Below are positions 22,358-28,217 of a DNA stretch of 28,217 bases, in pieces. Position numbers and translations under genes: made by a program. This stretch comes from Lentzea aerocolonigenes. Its GTDB lineage: Bacteria > Actinomycetota > Actinomycetes > Mycobacteriales > Pseudonocardiaceae. The stretch's first letter is position 1; each line of letters begins with the position of its first letter. The notes under the pieces were generated by a model that was given only the letters and a program-made list of their open reading frames with translations, was not told the origin of the DNA and searched no databases. The stretch spans positions 1 to 28,217 of the forward strand of contig NZ_JYJG01000340.1 of the NCBI RefSeq assembly GCF_000955955.1, read 5' to 3'.

Positions 22358-23533
22358 GTGCGGAGGTTCAGCCTGTGGATGAAGGCTCACCCGGCGTTCG
22401 GGGACTCCCTGATCACCGGTCTGTTGTTGATCTTCGACATGGGGTTCGCCGTCTCGACGGCCGAGCGCGGGGTGTCGTTCTCGGCGTTCCTCGCCGTCAC
22501 CCTTCTGATGCTCGGGCCGCTGCCGTTCCGGCGCTACCACCCGCTCGGCAGCAGCTACCTGATCCTCGCGGGCGCGTTCCTGCAGCTCTTCACGCACGGC
22601 GGCGAGAACGGCATTCCGGCGCGGATGTCGGACTTCGCGCTGGCCATCGCCCTGTACACGCTGGTCGCGTACATCGGCCGCAAGTCGGCGTTGATCTACT
22701 CGGGCTGGCTGCTCGCGGGCACGCTGCTGTGGGCGGTCTTCCAGATCGGCGAGCTCCAGGCCGTGTTCCTGGTGTTCATGGTCTTCGTGATCTTCGGCTT
22801 CAGCTGGGCGATGGGCGAGTTCATCGGAGCTCGCCGCGCGTACCAGAGCGAGATGGAACAACGGCTCAAGCTGCTCGAGACCGGACTCGACCAGCAGGCC
22901 AGGATCGCGGTCGGCGAGGAGCGCTCGCGCATCGCCCGTGAGCTGCACGACGTGGTCGCGCACGCGGTCAGCGTAATGATCGTCCACGCGGACGGCGCGG
23001 CTTACACGATCAGGTCACAGCCGGAGGTCGCGGAGAACGCGGTCCGCACGATCGCGGACACCGGCCGCCAGGCGCTCACCGAGATGCGCCGGCTGCTGGG
23101 CGTGCTGCGCAGCGAGGACGCCGAGACGCAGTGGGCCCCGCAACCCGACGCGCGCGGTGTGGTCGAGCTCGCCGAGAACACCCGCGCGGCCGGCGTCCCG
23201 GTCCGGTTGGAGATCACCGGCGACGTGGACGACCTGCCCGTCGGCGTCGGACTGAGCGTCTACCGGATCGTGCAGGAAGCGCTGACCAACACCATCAAGC
23301 ACGCCGGCACGGGCACGACCGCTGTCGTACGGCTGGCGCGTTCGCCGGAGGAGCTCCGGCTGGAAGTGATCGACAACGGCTTCGGCACACCGCACGACGT
23401 GGTCAAGGTGTCCGGTGGCAATGGACTGATCGGCATGAGGGAAAGGGCTGCGGTGCTGGGTGGCGAGTTCGAGGCGGGCCCCAACCCCGGCGGGGGCTGG
23501 CGCGTGCGGGCGAGCTTCCCGATAGCCGCATAG
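22358..23533 (+). CDS. NarL-type sensor histidine kinase
   Basis: A 391-residue kinase. The N-terminal sensor has about five membrane helices (residues 15-155) with no large external domain. A coiled linker (about 158-185) leads to the HisKA_3 dimerisation domain with the phosphorylated His197 in RELHDVVAH. The HATPase domain (about 270-390) has VQEALTNTIKHA, the DNGFG motif and a GNGLIGMRERA lid. It passes phosphate to the response regulator encoded 9 bases downstream. The small membrane-embedded sensor is typical of kinases detecting envelope stress. The start GTG 22358 appears leaderless. Confidence 0.94.
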   Translation: MRRFSLWMKAHPAFGDSLITGLLLIFDMGFAVSTAERGVSFSAFLAVTLLMLGPLPFRRYHPLGSSYLILAGAFLQLFTHGGENGIPARMSDFALAIALYTLVAYIGRKSALIYSGWLLAGTLLWAVFQIGELQAVFLVFMVFVIFGFSWAMGEFIGARRAYQSEMEQRLKLLETGLDQQARIAVGEERSRIARELHDVVAHAVSVMIVHADGAAYTIRSQPEVAENAVRTIADTGRQALTEMRRLLGVLRSEDAETQWAPQPDARGVVELAENTRAAGVPVRLEITGDVDDLPVGVGLSVYRIVQEALTNTIKHAGTGTTAVVRLARSPEELRLEVIDNGFGTPHDVVKVSGGNGLIGMRERAAVLGGEFEAGPNPGGGWRVRASFPIAA

Positions 23534-23542
23534 GGTGATCGA

Positions 23543-24199
23543 GTGATTCGGGTGCTGCTGGTCGACGACCAGGAACTCATGCGCATGGGCTTCCGCATGG
23601 TGCTGGGGGCGCAGGAGGACATCGACGTCGTCGGCGAGGCCGCGGACGGTCTCGACGCGGTGCAGATGGCCGACAAACTGCGGCCCGACGTCGTGCTGAT
23701 GGACGTCCGCATGCCGGTGCTGGACGGGGTGGAGGCGACCAAGCGGATCGCCGCGGCCGACACCGCGAAGGTGCTGGTCATGACCACGTTCGACATGGAC
23801 GAGTACGCGTTGTCCGCACTGCGCAACGGTGCCAGCGGGTTCCTGCTGAAGGACACGCCGCCGTCCGACCTGGTGTCGGCGCTGCGGGCGGTGGCCTCGG
23901 GTGACGCGGTGGTCTCGCCGTCGGTCACCAAGCGCCTGCTGGGCCGGTTCCTCGGCGACGGCGGCGGTGAGCTGCGCGACGCCACCGTGCTGGACGTGCT
24001 GACCGAACGCGAGCGCGAGGTGCTCGTGCTCATCGCGAAGGGCCTGTCCAACACGGAGATCGCCCGCAAGCTCTTCCTGTCGGAGGCGACGGTCAAGACG
24101 CACGTCGGACGGATCCTCGCGAAGCTGGAGCTGCGAGACCGGGTGCAGGCCGTGGTGCTGGCCTACGAGACCGGTCTCGTCCGCCCCGGCGACGCCTAG
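23543..24199 (+). CDS. NarL/LuxR-type response regulator
   Basis: A 218-residue response regulator. The receiver domain (about 1-120) has the acidic pair Asp8-Asp9, the phosphorylated Asp54 in VLMDVRMP and a Lys in LLKDTPP. The LuxR-type helix-turn-helix is at about residues 150-212 (LTEREREVLVLIAKGLSNTEIARKL, then SEATVKTHVGRILAKL, broken here). It pairs with the kinase encoded 9 bases upstream. The stop shares the CTAG tetranucleotide at 24196-24199 with the convergent SDR gene, so there is no space for a terminator between the genes. The target genes are not evident. Confidence 0.95.
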   Translation: MIRVLLVDDQELMRMGFRMVLGAQEDIDVVGEAADGLDAVQMADKLRPDVVLMDVRMPVLDGVEATKRIAAADTAKVLVMTTFDMDEYALSALRNGASGFLLKDTPPSDLVSALRAVASGDAVVSPSVTKRLLGRFLGDGGGELRDATVLDVLTEREREVLVLIAKGLSNTEIARKLFLSEATVKTHVGRILAKLELRDRVQAVVLAYETGLVRPGDA

Positions 24200-25116
24200 C
24201 GGTAGTCCGCCGGGTCGGCTTCCACTGTCCTGCCGGCGATTCGTGGCTTCACCACGTCGTCCCACCAGCGGCCCCAGTCGGGCTGCGTGCCGTCGAGGTC
24301 GGTGAAGTCGTACTCGCGCTTGAGCTTCCACGACGACAGGCACTGGCCCGCGAACCTCTTGCGGTTGGGGTCGGCGGCCAGGTGCGCGATGCCGCGGCCG
24401 AGGTAGTGCGGTGTCTCGGAGATCGCGTAGTCCGGCACTTTCTCGACCGCGTCACGCCACGTTTCCTCGGTGACGCCGAACGTCTCCAGCATCTGCTCCG
24501 ACCGCAGGAACCCCGGTGTGACGGCGAGTGCGGTCACGTTCGGGAAGTCCTTCAGGTCCTTCGCGAGCACCTCGCCGAACCTGCGCACGGTGTTCTTCAC
24601 GGCGTCGTAGGTGAGGTTCACGAAGTACGCCTCGCCGTCCTCGCCGTCGGTCACTTCGACCACGAGCCCGTCGTCGGACTGGATGAGGATCGGCATCAGC
24701 TTGTGCAACGCCACGAGGTGCGTCTCGACGCCGTTGCGCCACATGTGCAACTGCCGGTCGAGGTCGTGCTCCCAGAACCTGCCCCACTCGACGAGGTTCT
24801 CGCCGCCCCACGCGTTGTCGACGAAGATGTCGAGCTTGCCGATCTTCTTGGCCAGATTGTCCACATCAGACGGACTCGTGAAGTCGCAGCGGACGGCGAT
24901 TCCCTTGCCACCCGCCTTGGTGACGAGGTCCGCGGTGTCCTCGATCGTCTCGGCACGACCGACCTCGGACTGCTGCGTGCGCGTCGTGCGCCCGGCCGCG
25001 TACACCGTCGCGCCGGCCGCGCCCAGCTCGATCGCGATCGCCCGGCCCGCACCCCTCGTGGCACCGGTGACGACGGCGACCTTGCCGCTCAGGTCGGGCT
25101 CACTTCTTTGCGACAC
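24196..25116 (-). CDS. Short-chain dehydrogenase/reductase (atypical SDR)
   Basis: A 306-residue SDR. The dinucleotide site TGATRGAG is at residues 17-24 and the catalytic Tyr170/Lys174 pair in YDAVK is intact. The usual NNAG motif reads DNAWGG (100-105), as in DHRS1-like SDRs, which also have the longer C-terminal part seen here. It would oxidise or reduce an unknown alcohol or carbonyl with NAD(P). The start GTG 25116 has AAGGGG upstream; the frame is open further but without similarity. Its start overlaps the end of the PPOX-family gene by 17 bases, and the three genes TetR-PPOX-SDR form one leftward operon. Confidence 0.9.
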   Translation of the reverse strand: MSQRSEPDLSGKVAVVTGATRGAGRAIAIELGAAGATVYAAGRTTRTQQSEVGRAETIEDTADLVTKAGGKGIAVRCDFTSPSDVDNLAKKIGKLDIFVDNAWGGENLVEWGRFWEHDLDRQLHMWRNGVETHLVALHKLMPILIQSDDGLVVEVTDGEDGEAYFVNLTYDAVKNTVRRFGEVLAKDLKDFPNVTALAVTPGFLRSEQMLETFGVTEETWRDAVEKVPDYAISETPHYLGRGIAHLAADPNRKRFAGQCLSSWKLKREYDFTDLDGTQPDWGRWWDDVVKPRIAGRTVEADPADYR

Positions 25117-25579
25117 GCCGAATTCCCCTTCCCTCGTGCCAGGACAGGACCACCATCTCGTCGCCCTCGACGGTGATCGACACGACCTCGGTGACGTCGC
25201 ACCGGTACAGGTCGAGCTCGCCGCCCTCCGGCATCCACCCGGTGCGGTCGTACAGGTCCTTGAGGTAGTCGTCCTTCTCGGTCCAGAACTCAGCGGTCCC
25301 GCTGATCTTCGCGTCACCCGCCGCGGTCATCGAGGCCGTGGTCGTGTTGCAGTGCAACGAGAACCGCGGGTCCCTCCGGAGGTCGCGCGACTTCAGCGAG
25401 TCGAGCATCATGCCCATCCACAGCTCGCCGCGCGTGAAGTCCGGTTCCACCCCGCTGATCCGCGGTGAGCCGTCCTTGCGCAGGGTCGCGACCAGCGCGT
25501 GCCGGTCCGCCGCGAACCTGCCCTGCGTGAACGCGGCCAGGTCGGGCTGTTCGGCCGCGAACTCGGCCCAGGTTGCCAT
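25100..25579 (-). CDS. Pyridoxamine 5'-phosphate oxidase family (split-barrel) protein
   Basis: A 159-residue protein of the FMN-binding split-barrel superfamily. The N-terminal helix region is followed by HALVATLRKDGSPRISGV, the typical first strands, then LWMGMMLDSLKSRDLRRDPR and a SLHCNT strand. It may bind FMN or F420 and reduce small molecules; true pyridoxine biosynthesis is unlikely given the family. The start ATG 25579 overlaps the TetR stop (TGATG at 25581-25577), so translation is coupled to the regulator. The end overlaps the SDR start. The pair may make or detoxify a redox-active compound sensed by the TetR protein. Confidence 0.86.
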   Translation of the reverse strand: MATWAEFAAEQPDLAAFTQGRFAADRHALVATLRKDGSPRISGVEPDFTRGELWMGMMLDSLKSRDLRRDPRFSLHCNTTTASMTAAGDAKISGTAEFWTEKDDYLKDLYDRTGWMPEGGELDLYRCDVTEVVSITVEGDEMVVLSWHEGRGIRRVAKK

Positions 25580-26106
25580 CAGCGCATCCCCTTCAAGACC
25601 AGATCGATGTCTTCCTCCATGCGTGCCAGGAGCTCTCCGCGTGGCCTGATCGACCAGTCCATCGCGATCCCGTACACCAGCGCCGCCAGCACTCTCGCGG
25701 CGTTCGGCGGCAGGTCCTCCGCCGCGCACAGGACCTCCAGCTCAGCCTCCAGCACCGCGTAGTGCCTCGCCAGCAACGCCCGCAGCTCGGGGTCGATGAG
25801 GTCGACGCCCAGCTGCGCCAGGTTGTTCGTGGCCGTGGCCGGATCGGCGAGCCGGTCGAACCAGGTCAGCAGCGCTTCCCTGACGGTGCCCGCTGCGCGC
25901 ATCCGGCTCTTGACTTCTTCCGTGCCGGCTTTGGTGAGTGCTTGCAACAAGCCGCTCTTCGACCCGAACCGCTTGGCCACCGCGCCGACCGACACCCCGG
26001 CCTCCGCCGCCACGTCCGCGACCGTGAACTCCGGTCCCTTGCGGTCGATGACCGCCGCAACGGCGTTCAGGATCTGTTCGTCGGAGATGGTTCTCGGCCG
26101 CGCCAC
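25579..26106 (-). CDS. TetR family regulator
   Basis: A 175-residue regulator. The TetR-type helix-turn-helix is at about residues 8-55 (ILNAVAAVIDRKGPEFTVADV, with AGVSVGAVAKRFGSKSGLL as recognition region, split here). The rest is a helical ligand domain. The start GTG 26106 (MARPRTISD) is preferred; the frame is open upstream but would run through the operator. It leads a three-gene operon with the PPOX-family and SDR genes and is divergent from a HAD phosphatase gene. The perfect palindrome at 26111-26132, five bases from its start, is very likely its own operator. The ligand is unknown. Confidence 0.92.
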   Translation of the reverse strand: MARPRTISDEQILNAVAAVIDRKGPEFTVADVAAEAGVSVGAVAKRFGSKSGLLQALTKAGTEEVKSRMRAAGTVREALLTWFDRLADPATATNNLAQLGVDLIDPELRALLARHYAVLEAELEVLCAAEDLPPNAARVLAALVYGIAMDWSIRPRGELLARMEEDIDLVLKGMR

Positions 26107-26110
26107 ATCA

Positions 26111-26132
26111 TTAGTGAACCATAATTCACTAA
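26111..26132. promoter_or_regulatory. TetR operator palindrome
   Basis: TTAGTGAA, CCATAA, TTCACTAA: perfect 8-bp arms in the 48-base gap between divergent tetR and HAD genes. On the minus strand a TATGGT -10-like sequence lies inside it. On the plus strand TAGGAT (26141-26146) is a -10-like sequence whose -35 region would fall in the palindrome. One bound dimer could control both directions. Confidence 0.8.
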
Positions 26133-26154
26133 CCTTCGCATAGGATGGCGTCAC

Positions 26155-26937
26155 GTGAACTGGAGACCGCGCCTCGTTGCCCTGGACATCGACGGAACCC
26201 TGACCCACGTCGGCTCGCACGACATCGCCCCCGCTGTTCAGGCTGCTGTGGCTCGTGCCGCCGAGCACGGCGCGCACGTCGTGCTCTGCACCGGCCGCAG
26301 CCTGATCGGCACCACCCCGATCGCGCCTCAGGTGCCCGCGTCAATGGCGCTGTGCTCGAACGGCGCGGTGTGGTGGGACCCGGCGCGCGACGAGATCATC
26401 AAGCGCATCACGTTCGAGCCCGGTCCGACGATCAAGACGCTCTCCGCCTTGCTGCCGGGCGCCGTGTTCGCGGTGGAGCAGACCGGCGTGGGCAGCCTGT
26501 TCGTCGGCGAGTTCCTGCCGAACGACCTGTGGGGTGTCACGACTTCCGCCACGTTCGACGAGATCGCGGCCGTGCCGACCGCCCGGCTCGTCATGCGCTG
26601 GCTCGACCACACGGCCGCCGAACTGGCGTTCGCGGTCCGCGAGCTGGAGCTGCCGGGTGTGTCGTGGCACGTCGACCACACCGAAGCGTGGCTGACCGCG
26701 GTGCCTCCTGATGTCACGAAGGGCTCGGCGCTGGAGGAGCTGCGCGTGCTGCTGGGTGTTCCGGCCGAGGACACCCTCGCGATCGGCGACGGGACCAACG
26801 ACGTCGAAATGCTGCGGTGGGCCGCGCATGGCATCGCGATGGGCCAGGCGCCGGCGACCGTGCAGGCAGCGGCTGACTCCGTGACCGCTACCGTGCTGGA
26901 AGACGGTGCGGCGCAAGCACTTTCACGGTTCTTCTGA
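26155..26937 (+). CDS. HAD-superfamily (Cof-type) phosphatase
   Basis: A 260-residue HAD-IIB hydrolase. Motif I is LDIDGT with nucleophile Asp11 and acid/base Asp13. Motif II is the CTGRS segment (about residue 45). The Cof-type cap lies between about 85 and 190. Motif IV reads GDGTNDVEML, followed by GIAMGQA. It should dephosphorylate a sugar phosphate or similar metabolite in the cytoplasm. The start is GTG 26155, with very little leader downstream of TAGGAT. The last 50 bases overlap the end of the convergent LysR gene. It is divergent from the tetR operon and may share its operator. Confidence 0.92.
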   Translation: MNWRPRLVALDIDGTLTHVGSHDIAPAVQAAVARAAEHGAHVVLCTGRSLIGTTPIAPQVPASMALCSNGAVWWDPARDEIIKRITFEPGPTIKTLSALLPGAVFAVEQTGVGSLFVGEFLPNDLWGVTTSATFDEIAAVPTARLVMRWLDHTAAELAFAVRELELPGVSWHVDHTEAWLTAVPPDVTKGSALEELRVLLGVPAEDTLAIGDGTNDVEMLRWAAHGIAMGQAPATVQAAADSVTATVLEDGAAQALSRFF

Positions 26938-27784
26938 CCATGTCCCGAAGCCAGCGCTGGGCCGGGTCCGCGTCGAGGCGCGCGTGCCAGTGCATGCGCA
27001 CCTCGGCTTCCGGCAGGTCGGCGTCGATCGGGAACCACCGCAGCACCCGGTGATGCTCCTCGGCCAGACGCTGGGGGAACAGTCCTATGTAGTCAGTCGA
27101 GGCGACCAGCATCGCGGCGGCTGCGTTGAACGGGACGACCGCGCCGACGTGACGTTGCAGGCCTCGGGCTTGCAGGGCGACGTCCAACGGCCCGTGCGCG
27201 CGCCCTCTGCGGGAGACGCTGACGTGCGGATACCTGCAGAGTTGCTTGAGCGTGGGCTTCTTCAGCGGATGGTCGGTGCGGACGACGCCGACCATCCGTT
27301 CGCCGAACAGCACCTCCGACCTGATGTCGGAGTCCGTGTCCGTGCCGGCGCCGAGATCCAGGTCGACCGAGCCGTCCCGCAGCGCCTCGACGCTCTCGTC
27401 GCCCTCAGCCACGAACCGCAGCACCACGTGAGGCGCCTGGTCCGCCACTACCCCGACCAGCGACGTCACCACACCGTCACCGACCCGGATGGTGAACGTG
27501 CGGCGCAACTCCGCGACGTCGACGTCCTTGTCGTTGACCAACGCCTGAGCCTCGTCCAGCAGCGACCGCACCCGCGGCGCGATCCGCAGCGCGAACGGCG
27601 TGGGCGCGAGGCCCCGGCCGGCACGCACGAGGATCGGGTCGTCCATCGCGCGCCGCAGCCTCGCGAGCGCCCGGCTCGCGGCTGGGATCGAGAGGTGCAG
27701 CCGCTCGGCCGCCGCAGTCACGCTGCCGTCCTGCAGCAGAGCGTCGAACACGCGCAGAAGGTTGAGGTCGAGCTGTTCCGGCAT
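26888..27784 (-). CDS. LysR family transcriptional regulator
   Basis: A 298-residue LysR protein of standard length. The helix-turn-helix is at residues 5-62 (LNLLRVFDALLQDGSVTAAAERLHLSIPAASRALARLR, split here) and the periplasmic-binding-type effector domain at about 90-290. It most resembles NodD/LinR-like members that begin with LDLNLLRVFDALL. The mRNA is probably leaderless: TACGGT lies six bases before ATG 27784, with no ribosome site. It is divergent from the darcynin gene and should control it. The 3' end overlaps the HAD gene by 50 bases. The effector is unknown. Confidence 0.94.
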   Translation of the reverse strand: MPEQLDLNLLRVFDALLQDGSVTAAAERLHLSIPAASRALARLRRAMDDPILVRAGRGLAPTPFALRIAPRVRSLLDEAQALVNDKDVDVAELRRTFTIRVGDGVVTSLVGVVADQAPHVVLRFVAEGDESVEALRDGSVDLDLGAGTDTDSDIRSEVLFGERMVGVVRTDHPLKKPTLKQLCRYPHVSVSRRGRAHGPLDVALQARGLQRHVGAVVPFNAAAAMLVASTDYIGLFPQRLAEEHHRVLRWFPIDADLPEAEVRMHWHARLDADPAQRWLRDMVRRTVKVLAPHRLPAR

Positions 27785-27790
27785 GTTTGC

Positions 27791-27823
27791 ACCGTACGCA
27801 ACTCTGCCTTGTCAAAGTTGCGT
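27791..27823. promoter_or_regulatory. LysR/darcynin divergent operator-promoter
   Basis: ACGCAACT (27796-27803) and AGTTGCGT (27816-27823) are perfect 8-bp arms 12 bases apart, typical in size for a LysR site. On the minus strand TTGACA (27815-27810) lies in the spacer and TACGGT (27796-27791) sits six bases before the lysR start. On the plus strand TTGTCA (27809-27814) could be the -35 for darcynin, with ATAAGT at 27832-27837. Confidence 0.65.
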
Positions 27824-27859
27824 GGCGCGAAATAAGTGCTGGTCCATAGCGTCTGTGCC

Positions 27860-28213
27860 ATGACATTCGAGACCAAGTTGACCGCGTTCATGCTGATCAA
27901 GACCACGCCGAAGTGGCTGTCGCTGGCGGTGCCGGAACGCATGCGGGCGTTCGAGACCGAGATCCTGCCGAAGCTCAAGGACATCGAGGGCGTGCGCTCT
28001 CGGTACTACGACACGGAGTTCTACGGCGCGAAGGTGACCGACGTCTGGATGTGGGAGGCGCGCGACCACGAGTCGTACCAGCTGCTCGTGGAGGCGTTGC
28101 GGGAGACGCCGTTCTGGGACACCTACTTCGAGGTGGTGGAGCTGCTCGTCGGGGTGGAGAACGGGTACGCGCTGAACTACGGCGTGGACCCGCTCGCCAC
28201 CGTCGGCGACTAG
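27860..28213 (+). CDS. Darcynin family protein
   Basis: A 117-residue protein matching the darcynin family: [15 protein letters not shown] at the start, [21 protein letters not shown] in the middle, then [25 protein letters not shown]. Family length is about 110-120 residues, so it is complete. The fold is probably a dimeric alpha-beta barrel; no biochemical role is established to my knowledge. The start ATG 27860 has no ribosome site, but TAGCGT lies seven bases upstream, so it may be leaderless. It is divergent from a LysR regulator across a clear inverted repeat, so it is likely induced by that regulator's ligand. Confidence 0.88.
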   Translation: MTFETKLTAFMLIKTTPKWLSLAVPERMRAFETEILPKLKDIEGVRSRYYDTEFYGAKVTDVWMWEARDHESYQLLVEALRETPFWDTYFEVVELLVGVENGYALNYGVDPLATVGD

Positions 28214-28217
28214 ACGG

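Noticed and set aside
23015..24343. 442-codon minus-strand frame across the kinase and response regulator genes
   Set aside because: It runs antisense to two confident two-component genes and shows no domain.
24857..24865. Exact DnaA box TTGTCCACA
   Set aside because: It is a single copy inside the SDR coding region with no companions nearby, consistent with chance.

Overview
The window is high-GC DNA with GTG/TTG starts, many ATGA/GTGA/TGATG stop-start overlaps and actinobacterial families (DUF397 with XRE-DUF5753, DUF3311 with an MctP-like symporter, septum-formation lipoprotein, GTP-dependent PEP carboxykinase, IniA/IniC-like dynamins). This fits a filamentous actinomycete, most likely Pseudonocardiales (Lentzea/Saccharothrix/Amycolatopsis type). 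The assignment rests on family content only. I saw no rRNA, tRNA, CRISPR array, integrase or insertion sequence, so this looks like ordinary chromosome.

Layout. (1) 1-3185: a GH38-mannosidase-like protein that appears to have lost its catalytic core, followed by a ROK sugar kinase. (2) 3261-8143: a likely 5-oxoproline (pyroglutamate) block, with pxpA divergent from a GntR/FCD regulator, then DUF3311 plus a monocarboxylate-type Na+ symporter, a strong terminator, and a secreted pyroglutamyl-peptidase-like protein translationally coupled to a septum-formation lipoprotein. (3) 8887-11377: two very small membrane proteins around an intergenic stretch that carries a perfect CRP-type palindrome and five DnaA-box-like 9-mers, then pckG. 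(4) 11692-13795: an acidic protein with duplicated DxDxDG modules, a small protein, and an XRE/DUF397 pair behind a 26-bp near-palindrome. (5) 13839-16799: a four-gene leftward copper-type operon (His/Pro-rich anchored protein, CopD, cupredoxin fused to a 54-residue tandem repeat, membrane-anchored cupredoxin). (6) 17046-20727: a tightly overlapping dynamin-GrpE-dynamin operon with a divergent small membrane protein. (7) 21204-24199: a YtrA-type GntR with its membrane protein, and a NarL-type two-component system whose kinase gene looks leaderless. (8) 24196-28213: a TetR-PPOX-SDR operon divergent from a HAD phosphatase across a perfect operator palindrome, and a LysR regulator divergent from a darcynin gene across another inverted repeat.

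How the genes may work together. The second block can be read as a scavenging route: an exported peptidase-like protein releases N-terminal pyroglutamate, the symporter brings it in, and PxpA takes part in opening the ring to glutamate; PxpB and PxpC are not in the window. The copper block probably handles copper at and outside the membrane. The dynamin-GrpE-dynamin operon suggests membrane remodelling or protection linked to an Hsp70-type chaperone encoded elsewhere. These links are inferences from neighbourhood. The motifs, overlaps, palindromes and repeats were read directly from the sequence.
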